Notes under the pieces: generated by a model
The model's input: the letters and a program-made list of their open reading frames with translations, nothing else
Database searches by the model: none
Told to the model about the DNA's origin: nothing
DNA from: Flavobacterium foetidum
GTDB taxonomy: Bacteria; Bacteroidota; Bacteroidia; Flavobacteriales; Flavobacteriaceae
DNA length: 64,000 nt
Direction of reading: 5' to 3'
Assembly (NCBI RefSeq): GCF_004634245.1
Contig: NZ_SJTF01000011.1
Span: 62,001 to 126,000 of the forward strand
In this document: piece by piece, positions 18,582-28,990 of the stretch
How the letters are laid out: each line of letters opens with the position of its first letter
How positions within the stretch are numbered: the stretch's first letter is position 1
Position numbers and translations under genes: made by a program

Positions 18582-20033
18582 TTAAAATTTATCCCAGAAA
18601 AGTTTTGTTGTTAGCAAATCTCCACCGATAGCTGTAGAAGCAGCTTTCCAGTTTGAGTTATTTGTTTGTTGCTCAAGAACTGGATACGTCATTCTTACTG
18701 GAACTTTGCCACCAGCATTGTTAATTGCAGTAGGAGGAGCTAGTAATACAGGAAAATCTAATCTTCTCCAGAAATTCCAAGAAGTTAAAGCTTGATTATA
18801 CATCGCTACCCATGCTTGCTCCCCAATTGATTTTTTCCAGTTAACTGGATCGTATGGTTTTGTAGCAAGGTAAGCTGTAGCTTCAGTTGCAGTTCCGCCC
18901 CATTCTAAGATTGAAGCTGTAACTGCTGCAGTGTAAGCGGCAGGTGCAGCGGCTGTGTTCCAGCGTGCATTTGCTTCGGCAACATAAAATGCAACCTCAG
19001 TATAAGTTAAGATGTTTCCTGGGGTGTCAGGTGTATATGCATAATCTCCTGCGTGCGAAAAGTTTCCGAATTCACCACCTTCGCCAATTGGCAGACCAAT
19101 ATATTGACCTCCAACTGTTGTAAAGTAAGCTGGTCTTCTTGGGTCATTAGAGGCATTCATATAATCTACTAGAGTTTTTCCACCAACAAAATCTTCTCTA
19201 CCACTAGCTTCCAAGTTTTCATACAAAGGGTTGTAGTTTGGTGAGTCTGGTAAATAAGGGAATTCCGCATTATTAGCTGGTGATGTCATTACTCCCGCTG
19301 CAATAGCTGCAGTTGCAGTAGTTTGTGCCAAAGCTGGATTTGAATCAGCGATTCCTATTGCAAGTTTTAATTTTAAAGAGTTTGCAAATGTTAACCATGA
19401 CGCAGGATCTCCTCCATACAATTTGTCTCCAGAAGAAAATGTTGGGAAACTATTTGATGTTCCGCTGCTTAAAGAAGTAATGTCTGCATTGATTCTTGTG
19501 ATTAAATCAGCATATATCGTTGCGCCATCATCATATGCAGGTAATGGATACTGTGTAAGATTAGCAGCTTGTGTGTAAGGAATATTACCAAAAGTATCTA
19601 CTAAAAGCTGAAATGTATAAACTTGTAAGATGTCAATAATGGCTAATTGAGTCTTTTTGTTTGCAGGCCAGTCTGCTAATTCACTTGCAGTTGGTTTGTA
19701 ACCTTCGATAATTGATTTAGCTTTTCCAAGATTGTTTAATACATTTACGTAATTGTCTGAGTAAATTTGGTTAGAAACATTACGATTTGTAAAATCGTAA
19801 TTACTTTCATTTACGTAAGTTGTCTCCTGCCAATACTGCATTGTCAATCTAAAGTTATTTTCATTTACGCTTGGAGTATTAACATAATCGCTTAATTCTT
19901 TTTCTGCATAAGTGATAAGAGATCCCGGTACAGTGTTATAAGCACTGTTTGGATCGGTATTTGCATCTTCATTAACACAAGCTGTCAATGACAAACCTAT
20001 TGTTAATATTGTTATGATTTTTTTCATTTTCAT
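18582..20033 (-). CDS. SusD/RagB-like nutrient-binding outer-membrane lipoprotein
   Basis: A 483-aa surface lipoprotein with lipobox LTAC and Cys19. It forms the lid of the SusCD transporter and captures the ligand for the neighbouring SusC-like channel. The body is helical with TPR-like content. The segment IGEQAWVAMYNQALTSWNFW followed by RRLDFP resembles the SusD-like_2 group, whose ligands are often not glycans; this is recall, not a search. It starts 5 bases after the susC-like stop, so the two genes are cotranscribed. There is no glycoside hydrolase, sulfatase, peptidase or regulator in the operon, so the substrate is open. Confidence 0.93.
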   Translation of the reverse strand: MKMKKIITILTIGLSLTACVNEDANTDPNSAYNTVPGSLITYAEKELSDYVNTPSVNENNFRLTMQYWQETTYVNESNYDFTNRNVSNQIYSDNYVNVLNNLGKAKSIIEGYKPTASELADWPANKKTQLAIIDILQVYTFQLLVDTFGNIPYTQAANLTQYPLPAYDDGATIYADLITRINADITSLSSGTSNSFPTFSSGDKLYGGDPASWLTFANSLKLKLAIGIADSNPALAQTTATAAIAAGVMTSPANNAEFPYLPDSPNYNPLYENLEASGREDFVGGKTLVDYMNASNDPRRPAYFTTVGGQYIGLPIGEGGEFGNFSHAGDYAYTPDTPGNILTYTEVAFYVAEANARWNTAAAPAAYTAAVTASILEWGGTATEATAYLATKPYDPVNWKKSIGEQAWVAMYNQALTSWNFWRRLDFPVLLAPPTAINNAGGKVPVRMTYPVLEQQTNNSNWKAASTAIGGDLLTTKLFWDKF

Positions 20034-20038
20034 TCTTT

Positions 20039-23000
20039 TTAAAAATTAACTTTGACATTAAAAGAAATATTTCTTGTTGTCGGCATAGGTCCTGATTGAT
20101 AACCTTGAGTGTTACCTGAAGACAATCCTGCTTCTGGATCTGAATACGGTAAACTTTTGTCAATAATCCAAAGATTATTACCTATTACACTGAATGAAGC
20201 TCCTTTAATAGCACTTCCTAAAATGCTTGATGGAAGATTATAAGTTAATACTACCTCTCTTAATTTTACAAAACCAGCATCGTAAACAAATGCAGCTGCA
20301 GGAGGGTCAGTACCTAAAACTTGACTAGATTGAGATCTATCTAATCTTGTTGTATTTGTAATATATTGAGGTTGACCTCCACCTGGTGTGTATGCTGGGT
20401 TTAGCATTACACCTTGTAAGATTTCACCACCACCATTTGCTAGTGTGTTTCTAATTGGGTTCCCTAAGTCATTAGTTCCAACTGAATTAGCATATATACC
20501 TGTGCCATACCCATAGTATTGGTCAAGTGAGAAGACACTTCCTCCTTTTTTCACATCGATTAAGAAGCTGAAAGAAAGGTTTTTGTAATTGAATTTGTTG
20601 TTAATACCTCCAATCCAATCTGCTTGGTATGTTCCTAATTTGTTGTCTGTAGTTGTAGAAACTTCGTATGCGCCGTTAGCACCGATAATTCTGTTTCCAG
20701 CATCGTCTAATACGTAAGTAGTTCCCCAGATTTGACCGTAATCTTGATTTAAAGGAGCATTGATACTAATACCTCCTTGTAGAGAGTTGATGTTGATGTT
20801 CTCAATACCTGGTGCCAATTCAGTAACCTTAGTGTTAGGATTTGACCAGTTAACGCTAACATCCCAAGAAAAGTTATTCGTTTTAACCGGAGTTGCATTA
20901 AGGGTAACCTCGAAACCTTTTGTTGTTAAAGTACCAGCATTGATCGTGTTGAAATTTGATCCGGTAGAAGTTGAGACTGGTAATGGTAATATTTGGTCAA
21001 AAGCTTTGTTTTGGAACCAAGCCACATCAAACCCAAGTCTGTTGTTTGCAAATTGCATGTTTAAACCAACCTCTATGTTGTCTAACTGTTGTGGTTTTAA
21101 ATTTGCATTTTTTGCTGTAGTATTAAAAGAATACACTGGAGTTCCGAATGGAGTTCTAGCAGTATAGTTATCCAATAATTGGTTTGGATCGGTATCAGAA
21201 CCTACTTGTGCATAAGCAACTCTGAATTTACCAAAATTGATGAATTCAGCATCTTTAAACCAGTTTGAGAATATAACACTTCCTGAAATAGCTGAATACC
21301 AATATGCATTGTTTTCTTGTGGCAATGCAGAAGATTCATCTCTTCTTACAGAACCTTCTAGATAGTAAGTTCCTTTGTAGCCTAATGTTGCTTGCGCAAA
21401 TAAACCTAATATTTCTTTTCTCGTGTCTACAATTCTAGGAAGAGCAGGAGCAGATACTGAGTTAGAGATAGTGTATAATCCAGGGATATACAAACCTCCT
21501 GAAGTCATTTGCTGATTAATGAATCTGCTTTGTACGTTGTAGTTGGTACCAAGAAGAACATTAAGGTTGAAATCTTCGCTTAAGTCTTTTTTGTAAGTAG
21601 CTAAGAAATCATAGTTCTGCTCGCTGAAATTATACAAGTCTAACGCGTAACCTGATGGCTGAACAGGAAGGTTTTGAAGGTTTGAGTTAGATCCAAGAGT
21701 TGCCGGTGTCGAACCTGGGGCAATTCTGTCTTCTGTTTTTAGATTGAAACCATCAGTACCAATTCTACCTGTAAAACTTAAGTTTTTATTTACATCATAG
21801 GTCAAACTAGCATTAGCGGCAAATCGTTGTCTACTGTCATTGTTGTAATTCTCATATCTTTGAAAATAAGGATTATCCCAGTATGCAGGAGTAACATTTG
21901 TTGCACTTTTGATATTCCAAGTGTAGTTTTGACGGCTTGAAAAATAAAGGTCTCTTTGTTCTAAGATGTCAACGTTGTTTGCCCACCACTGTCTGAAACC
22001 AGCCAACTGGTTTCCTCCATATCCAGTAGAATTTCTGTTTCGTGTATTTTGTGAAACGTACGTAACATTGAAATTAGAGCTTAACTTGTCGTTAAATTTG
22101 TAGCTAGCAGCTCCATTAAAGTTGTTTTTGCTTAATAATGAATTTGGCAAAATATCGGTGCTGTTTGTATTAGCGTATGTCACTCTGTAAGTGGCTTTTT
22201 CAGTACCTCCGCTTAATGAAATGTTGTTGATTGTAGATGTTCCAGTGTCAAAAAATTCGATAGGACCATTTTTTGCAGCAACCCATGGGGTTTGTTTTCC
22301 GTAATTAGCCGACCCTGGAGTAAAAGCATCATACTGCCAAACTAAAGAGCCATCATATTTTGGACCATATGAAGCATCATCTCCTGATCTAGATCTAGGT
22401 TGTCCATTGTAAGATGAAAATACTTGTCCGAAATATCCTTGACCATATTCAGTCTGATATTTTGGAAAAGTCGTTTTGTCTACAGTAGACATTGTGTAAG
22501 AAGAAGAAAACTCAACAGATAAATCAGTTCTTGATTTTCCTTTTTTAGTCGTAATAATGATTGCTCCGTTTTGGGCTCTAGATCCATAAAGCGCAGTTGC
22601 AGCAGCTCCTTTTAACACGTTGATTTCAGCAATGTTGTTAGGGTTGATGTCTGATGCTGCATTACCATAGTCATAACCTCCTCTACCACTTTTTTGATCA
22701 TTACTGTTTACGTTGTTGTTCAAAATTGGCACACCATCTACAACGAATAATGCCTGGTTGTCGCCTAATAGAGATTTGTAACCTCTAAGAACAACGTTGG
22801 TAGATCCTCCAAAGTTGGTACCTTGAGTTACGCTAAGACCAGCAACTTTTCCTGATAAGTTGTTTGTAAAGTTACCTGTAGGCACTGTTCCAACTTGTTC
22901 TGCAGATACTGTCTGCGCAGAATAACCAAGTGACTTTTTCTCTCTTTTGATACCCAAAGCTGTTGTTACTACAACGCCTTCAAGTTCTTGAGCTGCTCCG

Positions 23001-23284
23001 GCAAGTTTTACATTCACTACTCCTGAGCTTGCTGCTATTTCTTGGGTTTTCATCCCAATGTAGCTAAATACCAATATTTGGTTTGATGATGCTTTGATGG
23101 AATATTTTCCATCAAAATCAGTTTGTGTCCCTGTTTTTGTTCCTTTAACTAATACACTAACACCTGGTAAAGGCATTCCTGCATCGTCAGAAACTGTTCC
23201 AGAAACAGCTCTTTCTTGCGCAAATGATAAATGCGCAGCTAGTACTAGTAAAAGTACTAAGAATCCATTGAACTTTAGTTTCAT
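20039..23284 (-). CDS. SusC/RagA family TonB-dependent outer-membrane transporter
   Basis: A 1081-aa TonB-dependent receptor. It has a signal peptide (about residues 1-22), a carboxypeptidase-regulatory-like domain (VSGTVSDDAG, TDFDGKYSI, FSYIGMKTQ), a plug domain (LSGKVAGLSVTQG, VVLRGYKS, FVVDGVPI, GSRAQNGAIIITTKKG), and a 22-strand barrel ending in NISFNVKVNF with a terminal Phe. It imports its ligand across the outer membrane using TonB energy, together with the downstream SusD-like lipoprotein. The plug is strikingly similar in style to the plug inserted in the macroglobulin at 4790-5400. No clear promoter match was found in the 84 bases upstream; the best is GAGTTTTG on the minus strand. 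Confidence 0.96.
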   Translation of the reverse strand: MKLKFNGFLVLLLVLAAHLSFAQERAVSGTVSDDAGMPLPGVSVLVKGTKTGTQTDFDGKYSIKASSNQILVFSYIGMKTQEIAASSGVVNVKLAGAAQELEGVVVTTALGIKREKKSLGYSAQTVSAEQVGTVPTGNFTNNLSGKVAGLSVTQGTNFGGSTNVVLRGYKSLLGDNQALFVVDGVPILNNNVNSNDQKSGRGGYDYGNAASDINPNNIAEINVLKGAAATALYGSRAQNGAIIITTKKGKSRTDLSVEFSSSYTMSTVDKTTFPKYQTEYGQGYFGQVFSSYNGQPRSRSGDDASYGPKYDGSLVWQYDAFTPGSANYGKQTPWVAAKNGPIEFFDTGTSTINNISLSGGTEKATYRVTYANTNSTDILPNSLLSKNNFNGAASYKFNDKLSSNFNVTYVSQNTRNRNSTGYGGNQLAGFRQWWANNVDILEQRDLYFSSRQNYTWNIKSATNVTPAYWDNPYFQRYENYNNDSRQRFAANASLTYDVNKNLSFTGRIGTDGFNLKTEDRIAPGSTPATLGSNSNLQNLPVQPSGYALDLYNFSEQNYDFLATYKKDLSEDFNLNVLLGTNYNVQSRFINQQMTSGGLYIPGLYTISNSVSAPALPRIVDTRKEILGLFAQATLGYKGTYYLEGSVRRDESSALPQENNAYWYSAISGSVIFSNWFKDAEFINFGKFRVAYAQVGSDTDPNQLLDNYTARTPFGTPVYSFNTTAKNANLKPQQLDNIEVGLNMQFANNRLGFDVAWFQNKAFDQILPLPVSTSTGSNFNTINAGTLTTKGFEVTLNATPVKTNNFSWDVSVNWSNPNTKVTELAPGIENININSLQGGISINAPLNQDYGQIWGTTYVLDDAGNRIIGANGAYEVSTTTDNKLGTYQADWIGGINNKFNYKNLSFSFLIDVKKGGSVFSLDQYYGYGTGIYANSVGTNDLGNPIRNTLANGGGEILQGVMLNPAYTPGGGQPQYITNTTRLDRSQSSQVLGTDPPAAAFVYDAGFVKLREVVLTYNLPSSILGSAIKGASFSVIGNNLWIIDKSLPYSDPEAGLSSGNTQGYQSGPMPTTRNISFNVKVNF

Positions 23285-23368
23285 TTTTAAATATTTTGAA
23301 TTAGTATCGCAAAACTCTTAATAATTTGTTAACTATCCTAATGAAAAAAATAAAAATTTCGTTAAACA

Positions 23369-25075
23369 CTAAAATTTAACATTATAACAGATGTTTATAA
23401 TACTGTTATATAATTGTAAATCTTGACCGTTTTCTACGCCATTTGTAAGATTGATCCGTAAGATGCCGTTAATTGTGTTTAACGTTGCGCCTATTCCAAA
23501 ACTTGTTAAATTTTTGATTTTTTTTGGATTTGTTGAAGTTGTGAGGTCTTGATATATGCCATAGTCAACTATGGAATTAATGTAAATATTTGGAGACAAA
23601 AGATAGCGATACTCTGTAAGCAGCAATGCTGAAAAATTTGCCTGAAGACTGTTTTCTAAAAATCCACGAATAGAATTGATTCCTCCAAACCGAATTAATT
23701 CGTTGACGAGATAGCTTTGGCTGCTTAAGATGTAATTTTGAGAATTAATATTAATGAAATTCTTCTTGTTTAATTCGAAATTGTATCCAAAGTTCAGATT
23801 GGCGTAAAACTGACGAACCGAACTAGGACTTTCAGCATAAGCGCTGTTTCTTTTTCCGTAGCCAGTCATTAAGTTAAAAAATGATTTTATTGGAAAAAGA
23901 ATATTTGAATAATCTCGTTTTTTAAAATCAAACGAACTTGTGATATAGGCATTGTCAAAATCACTGATTGTTGAATTGTTCTGATTCAGGATGTCGCTAG
24001 ATTCTGTCGACTGATAGCCCAGATAGATTTTTGAATTATAATTGAGATAATATCCTAAATCAATAGCTGTTTTTGTGTTTTGAAAAGTGCTGTCTTGTTT
24101 GAAAATGTTCAATTGCGCTTTTATTCCGAGGGGAGATTTGAAGATATAAGGTATTTCTATTTTGGCATTAAAAGTTTTTTGCTGATTTCCGTCGCTTTTC
24201 CAATAAAGCGAAAACTGTTCTCCAGACTTTAGGATGTTAAGTAGCGAAATGTCAAGATAGCCGTTAAGGTTTAGTTTTTTTTCATCATCGTTAGAAAAAC
24301 CAATATAACCGTCAAAGTTGTTTGCTTTTCTTTTTTCTATGTAAGTGTAGATTTTGGTTGAATCGTTTGTAAAGAGTATTTCCGGGTATTTGGTTTGTGC
24401 GACAAATTCAAAGCTGTTGATGTCGTTGTGTAATTCCTTAATCGTGTTTTGATTAAAAGTTTTGTTCAGATATTTTTTATTGAGTTGCTTTAAATGACCT
24501 TCGGGAAAAAAGCCTTTAGATTCGTTTGTGTAATTGACTACAATAGCGTTAATTGTTCTCTTTTTTTCGAGTTTGAAATTCAGATCTGCTAAAACAATTA
24601 GTCCTTTTCTTTGAATATTTTCGAGTTTTATTCTGCTCAAGGCGTAACCTGCTTTTTCTGCAACAGTTATTTTTTCAGAAAAGAAAGATTCCAGTTCTGT
24701 GTATAAAATTTTGACGGTATCTTTTTCGGTGTAGAAGCCAAGTATGTCTTTACTCTTACCTATATATATATGTATTTCTTTAACCTTCTTTTTTAATTCG
24801 ATAACAGAGGTATAAGTGCTGTCATTTGTTTTTGCGGTTTTTAGGACTTGATGGTCTAAATAACCTTTTTTTGAAAGTTTTTCGGAAGTGTTTTCTACTT
24901 CGTTAAAAAGAGATTTTAAGTTGGGATGTTTTTTCGAATAGCCCAATGAATCAATAACTTGGTCTTCGTTCTGATTGCCGCCCGTTATTTTTAAGTGAAA
25001 GTTTTGTGCACAACAGCAAAAACTGAAGCCTAAAAAAAAGAAAAAAAGAAAAGTATTGAATGCAGGTTGTTTCAT
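23369..25075 (-). CDS. Omp85-family outer-membrane protein (short BamA/TamA-like)
   Basis: A 568-aa protein with a signal peptide ending near CCCAQ (residue 24). The N-terminal 250 residues contain POTRA-like segments (KKVKEIHIYIGKS, KKRTINAIVVNYTNESKG), and the rest is a beta-barrel. GGINSIRGF with Arg470 matches the conserved VRGF motif of the Omp85 L6 loop, which supports this superfamily. The sequence ends with a strand closing in Phe (INICYNVKF). It is shorter than BamA (about 800 aa), so it is probably not the main BamA; it may be a two-partner-type exporter or an insertion factor of unknown client. It sits immediately upstream and divergent from the rpsL operon. Confidence 0.85.
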   Translation of the reverse strand: MKQPAFNTFLFFFFLGFSFCCCAQNFHLKITGGNQNEDQVIDSLGYSKKHPNLKSLFNEVENTSEKLSKKGYLDHQVLKTAKTNDSTYTSVIELKKKVKEIHIYIGKSKDILGFYTEKDTVKILYTELESFFSEKITVAEKAGYALSRIKLENIQRKGLIVLADLNFKLEKKRTINAIVVNYTNESKGFFPEGHLKQLNKKYLNKTFNQNTIKELHNDINSFEFVAQTKYPEILFTNDSTKIYTYIEKRKANNFDGYIGFSNDDEKKLNLNGYLDISLLNILKSGEQFSLYWKSDGNQQKTFNAKIEIPYIFKSPLGIKAQLNIFKQDSTFQNTKTAIDLGYYLNYNSKIYLGYQSTESSDILNQNNSTISDFDNAYITSSFDFKKRDYSNILFPIKSFFNLMTGYGKRNSAYAESPSSVRQFYANLNFGYNFELNKKNFININSQNYILSSQSYLVNELIRFGGINSIRGFLENSLQANFSALLLTEYRYLLSPNIYINSIVDYGIYQDLTTSTNPKKIKNLTSFGIGATLNTINGILRINLTNGVENGQDLQLYNSIINICYNVKF

Positions 25076-25158
25076 TTTCTAAAAATAAGGCAAATATCAG
25101 TTGTTTGACTTTAAAAACATAAGGATAAATAATGTTGTTGAAAATTAATAGATTAACG

Positions 25159-25189
25159 TTTGTATAGTGAAATTTATTTTATACATTTG
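25159..25189 (+). promoter_or_regulatory. promoter of the rpsL operon
   Basis: TTTG at 25159-25162, a 19-base spacer, and TACATTTG at 25182-25189, an exact Bacteroidetes-type pair. The transcript would begin near 25195, and its leader contains a small hairpin (CCCG at 25194-25197 with CGGG at 25205-25208). Confidence 0.72.
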
Positions 25190-25241
25190 CAACCCCGTAA
25201 AAAGCGGGAATTTAATATCATATTAATTTTTAGTATTAATT

Positions 25242-25625
25242 ATGCCAACAATTCAACAATTAGTAAGAACAGGAAGAACTCAGATCACTAAGAAGAGTAA
25301 ATCGGTTGCTTTAGATTCTTGTCCTCAAAGAAGAGGGGTTTGTACGCGTGTTTACACTACTACACCAAAAAAACCAAACTCTGCAATGCGTAAAGTTGCG
25401 CGTGTACGTTTGACAAATGGTAATGAGGTGAATGCTTACATCCCAGGAGAAGGACACAATCTACAGGAGCACTCGATAGTATTAGTGCGAGGTGGAAGGG
25501 TAAAAGATTTACCAGGTGTTAGATATCACATCGTTCGTGGAGCGCTTGATACGTCAGGTGTTGCAGGAAGAACGCAAAGAAGATCTAAGTACGGTGCTAA
25601 ACGCCCAAAAGAAGCAAAAAAGTAA
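25242..25625 (+). CDS. rpsL: 30S ribosomal protein S12
   Basis: Decoding-site protein of 127 aa, with the hallmark [12 protein letters not shown] (Lys43/44) and [11 protein letters not shown] (Lys88, with the methylthiolated Asp position 89). Both lysines associated with streptomycin resistance when mutated are in the sensitive state. First gene of the str operon; preceded by a promoter and followed by rpsG after 24 bases. Confidence 0.98.
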
Positions 25626-25649
25626 TTTAAAAACTTTTAAGAAAAAGAC

Positions 25650-26126
25650 ATGAGAAAAAGAGCGGCAAAGAAAAGACCACTTTTACCGGATCCAAGGTTT
25701 AACGACCAATTGGTAACGCGTTTTGTAAACAACTTAATGTGGGATGGTAAGAAATCTACAGCTTTTAAAGTTTTTTATGATGCAATTGATATCATTGAAA
25801 CTAAAAAGCAGAATGATGAGAAGACTTCATTAGAAATCTGGAAAGATGCTTTAACTAACGTTATGCCTCACGTAGAAGTACGTAGCCGTAGAGTAGGTGG
25901 AGCTACATTCCAAATTCCGATGCAAATCCGTCCAGACAGAAAAATTTCTATGGCAATGAAGTGGTTAATACTTTATTCTAGAAGAAGAAATGAAAAATCT
26001 ATGGCACAACGTTTAGCTTCTGAGTGTTTAGCTGCGGCTAAAGAAGAAGGTGCTGCGGTTAAGAAAAGAATGGATACTCACAAAATGGCAGAGGCTAACA
26101 AAGCATTCTCTCACTTTAGATTTTAA
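25650..26126 (+). CDS. rpsG: 30S ribosomal protein S7
   Basis: Primary 16S rRNA 3'-domain binder of 158 aa at the E site of the head. The start [15 protein letters not shown] and the NLMWDGKKS and [10 protein letters not shown] motifs are typical. The C-terminal helix ([11 protein letters not shown]) is standard for bacteria. Second gene of the str operon, 11 bases before fusA. Confidence 0.98.
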   Translation: MRKRAAKKRPLLPDPRFNDQLVTRFVNNLMWDGKKSTAFKVFYDAIDIIETKKQNDEKTSLEIWKDALTNVMPHVEVRSRRVGGATFQIPMQIRPDRKISMAMKWLILYSRRRNEKSMAQRLASECLAAAKEEGAAVKKRMDTHKMAEANKAFSHFRF

Positions 26127-26137
26127 TTCGTAAAGAA

Positions 26138-28294
26138 ATGGCTAGAGATTTAAAATATACAAGAAATATCGGGATTGCTGCTCACATTGATGCTGGTAAG
26201 ACAACAACTACTGAGCGTATTCTTTTTTATACTGGAAAATCACACAAAATTGGTGAGGTGCACGATGGTGCAGCTACTATGGACTGGATGGCGCAAGAGC
26301 AAGAAAGAGGTATCACAATTACTTCTGCTGCTACAACTTGTACTTGGAACTTTCCAACAGAACAAGGTAAAGTACTTCCTGAGTCATTACCGTACCACTT
26401 TAATATTATTGATACTCCTGGACACGTTGACTTTACTGTAGAGGTAAACCGTTCTTTACGTGTACTTGATGGATTGGTTTTCTTGTTTAGTGCTGTTGAT
26501 GGTGTTGAGCCTCAATCAGAAACTAACTGGAGACTTGCAGATCAATACAGAGTTCCTCGTATGGGATTCGTAAACAAAATGGACCGTCAAGGATCTAACT
26601 TCTTAGGTGTTTGTGGACAGGTTAAGGATATGTTGAAATCTAACGCAGTTGCCATTACATTACCTATCGGTGATGAGGCAGATTTCAAAGGTATCGTTGA
26701 CTTAGTTAAAAATCAAGCTATTGTATGGCATGATGAAACTCAAGGAGCTACATTTGATATTGTTGATATTCCTGCGGATATGGTTGATGATGTGAAGCAT
26801 TATCGTTCTATCCTTATCGAAGAGATTGCTACTTACGATGAGAATCTTTTAGATAAATACATGGAGGATGAAAACTCTATTACTGAAGAAGAGATTAATA
26901 CTGCTTTAAGAGCTGCTACAATTGATATGGCAATCATTCCTATGCTTGCTGGTTCTTCTTTCAAAAACAAAGGAGTTCAGTTCATGCTTGATGCAGTTTG
27001 TAAATATTTACCATCTCCTTTAGATAAAGAAGGTATCGAGGGTATCCATCCTGATGATGCTGATTTGTTGGAAGAAGATCAAACTAAAATCTTACGTAAG
27101 CCAGACGTAAAAGAGCCATTCGCGGCTTTGGCATTTAAAATTGCTACTGACCCATTCGTAGGTCGTTTAGCTTTCTTCCGTGCTTACTCTGGTCGTTTAG
27201 ATGCTGGTTCATATGTTTTAAATACTCGTTCTGGTAACAAAGAGAGAATCTCTCGTATCTACCAAATGCACGCTAACAAACAAAATCCAATCGAATTTAT
27301 TGAGGCTGGAGATATTGGAGCTGCTGTAGGATTTAAAGATATCAAAACAGGAGATACTTTGTGTGATGAAAAGAATCCAATTATCTTGGAATCTATGAAA
27401 TTCCCAGATCCTGTAATTGGTATCGCAATTGAGCCTAAAACTAAAGCTGACGTTGATAAAATGGGTATGGCTTTGGCAAAATTGGCTGAAGAGGATCCGA
27501 CGTTTACGGTAAGAACTGACGAGGCTTCTGGTCAGACTATCATCTCTGGTATGGGTGAGCTTCACTTAGATATCTTAGTTGACCGTATGAAACGTGAGTT
27601 TAAAGTAGAGGTTAACCAAGGTGAGCCACAAGTAGAGTACAAAGAGGCGTTTACAAGATCTGCTCAACACAGAGAAACTTACAAAAAACAATCTGGAGGT
27701 CGTGGTAAATTCGGTGATATCGTATTTAGAATCGAGCCTGCTGATGAAGTTGATGGAAAAGTTCCTGTTGGATTACAGTTTGTGAATGAAGTAAAAGGAG
27801 GTAACGTTCCTAAAGAGTATATTCCTGCAGTTGAAAAAGGTTTCCGTGAAGCAATGAAAACTGGGCCTTTGGCTGGATATGCTGTGGATAGTTTAAAAGT
27901 TACTTTATTAGACGGATCTTTCCACCCTGTGGATTCTGATGCTCTTTCTTTCGAATTAGCGGCAAGAATGGGTTACAAAGAGTCTGGTAAAGCTGCTGGA
28001 GCTGTTATCTTGGAGCCAATCATGAAAATCGAAGTTATTACTCCAGAAGAAAACATGGGTGATATCGTAGGTGACTTGAACCGTCGTAGAGGTCAGGTAA
28101 ATGATATGGGTGATAGAAACGGAGCGAAAACTATTAAGGCAGATGTGCCGTTGGCTGAGATGTTTGGTTATGTAACTACATTAAGAACATTATCATCTGG
28201 TAGAGCGACATCTACTATGGAGTTTTCTCATTATGCAGAAACACCTTCTAATATTTCAGAAGAGGTAATCAAAAAAGCAAAAGGTAACGCTTAA
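26138..28294 (+). CDS. fusA: translation elongation factor G
   Basis: GTPase that moves tRNA and mRNA through the ribosome and recycles it with RRF. The 718-aa product has all the G motifs: G1 AHIDAGKT (15-22), G2 RGITITSA, G3 DTPGHVDF, G4 NKMD, then EF-G domains II to V ([17 protein letters not shown], and the domain IV tip region). A short insertion between Cys/Asn and Leu near [15 protein letters not shown] follows G2, a feature seen in Bacteroidetes EF-G. The gene lies in the usual str order. Confidence 0.97.
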   Translation: MARDLKYTRNIGIAAHIDAGKTTTTERILFYTGKSHKIGEVHDGAATMDWMAQEQERGITITSAATTCTWNFPTEQGKVLPESLPYHFNIIDTPGHVDFTVEVNRSLRVLDGLVFLFSAVDGVEPQSETNWRLADQYRVPRMGFVNKMDRQGSNFLGVCGQVKDMLKSNAVAITLPIGDEADFKGIVDLVKNQAIVWHDETQGATFDIVDIPADMVDDVKHYRSILIEEIATYDENLLDKYMEDENSITEEEINTALRAATIDMAIIPMLAGSSFKNKGVQFMLDAVCKYLPSPLDKEGIEGIHPDDADLLEEDQTKILRKPDVKEPFAALAFKIATDPFVGRLAFFRAYSGRLDAGSYVLNTRSGNKERISRIYQMHANKQNPIEFIEAGDIGAAVGFKDIKTGDTLCDEKNPIILESMKFPDPVIGIAIEPKTKADVDKMGMALAKLAEEDPTFTVRTDEASGQTIISGMGELHLDILVDRMKREFKVEVNQGEPQVEYKEAFTRSAQHRETYKKQSGGRGKFGDIVFRIEPADEVDGKVPVGLQFVNEVKGGNVPKEYIPAVEKGFREAMKTGPLAGYAVDSLKVTLLDGSFHPVDSDALSFELAARMGYKESGKAAGAVILEPIMKIEVITPEENMGDIVGDLNRRRGQVNDMGDRNGAKTIKADVPLAEMFGYVTTLRTLSSGRATSTMEFSHYAETPSNISEEVIKKAKGNA

Positions 28295-28305
28295 TTTTAA
28301 GGAAA

Positions 28306-28611
28306 ATGAGTCAAAAAATCAGAATAAAACTAAAATCTTACGATCACATGTTGGTGGATAAATCTGCTGAGAAGATTGTAAAAACAGTAAAAACTACTGG
28401 TGCAGTTGTAACAGGTCCAATTCCGTTGCCAACTCACAAAAAACTTTTCACTGTATTGCGTTCTCCGCACGTTAACAAAAAAGCGAGAGAGCAATTTGAA
28501 GTAATGTCATACAAGAGATTGATTGATATTTATTCATCTTCATCTAAAACAATTGATGCTTTAATGAAACTTGAATTGCCAAGTGGTGTTGAAGTAGAGA
28601 TAAAAGTATAA
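28306..28611 (+). CDS. rpsJ: 30S ribosomal protein S10
   Basis: A 101-aa head protein that also serves as NusE in antitermination. The start [17 protein letters not shown] and the core [20 protein letters not shown] are canonical. Here it closes the str operon instead of opening the S10 operon: a strong terminator and a 400-base gap separate it from rplC. Confidence 0.98.
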
Positions 28612-28631
28612 TTATTTTTTATATTTTATAG

Positions 28632-28664
28632 AAAAAAGCGAGGCAGAAATGTCTCGCTTTTTTT
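28632..28664 (+). terminator. rho-independent terminator between rpsJ and rplC
   Basis: Stem GCGAGGCA / TGTCTCGC (one G-T wobble) capped by a GAAA tetraloop, extended by A/T pairs, then a T run. It separates the str operon from the S10-spc-alpha cluster. Confidence 0.88.
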
Positions 28665-28915
28665 GTTTTTGCTATTTAGTTTTTTTAGGGCAAATTGTAT
28701 TTGTTTTGTATCTTTTGTTTCTTTTTGAATTTTTGTAAAGCCCTTTGTTTTAGGGTTGTGACGTCGTTTTTTGTTGTGTTTTCATCAATTAATTGTTAAG
28801 TGTGAAATGATGTAATTATGAAAATGAGTTTTTCAATTTTGTGTCGGATTGAATAGCTTTTGGCAATAGTCTAGTGCTTGGATTTTGATAATGAGCGATT
28901 TAATTTCTGTAACTG
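28665..28915. other. long noncoding gap between rpsJ and rplC
   Basis: The 250 bases between the rpsJ terminator and the rplC promoter are T-rich on the plus strand. I see no open frame longer than about 12 codons, no repeat copy and only one weak hairpin (AAGCCCT near 28738 with AGGGTT near 28752). Confidence 0.5.
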
Positions 28916-28947
28916 TTTGGTATATTCATTTTTAATGTCTACTTTTG
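28916..28947 (+). promoter_or_regulatory. promoter of the rplC (S10-spc-alpha) cluster
   Basis: TTTG at 28916-28919, 20-base spacer, TACTTTTG at 28940-28947, a full match to the TTG/TAnnTTTG pattern. Start of rplC is 69 bases downstream, which leaves a leader of about 60 bases. Confidence 0.72.
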
Positions 28948-28950
28948 CAC

Positions 28951-28990
28951 TCCCTGTTTGGAAATTTCTGTTATTTTCAAATTGAAGGGA
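28951..28990 (+). promoter_or_regulatory. candidate structured 5' leader of rplC
   Basis: TCCCT at 28951-28955 pairs with AGGGA at 28986-28990, and TTTG at 28957-28960 with CAAA at 28978-28981, closing a long imperfect hairpin near the start of the transcript. It could be a ribosomal-protein (for example L4) feedback site; this is inference. Confidence 0.4.

Noticed and set aside
26175..26441. Extra genes on other frames within fusA, eno, rpoA and the macroglobulin
   Set aside because: They lie inside well-supported genes, have no recognisable domains and no start signals.
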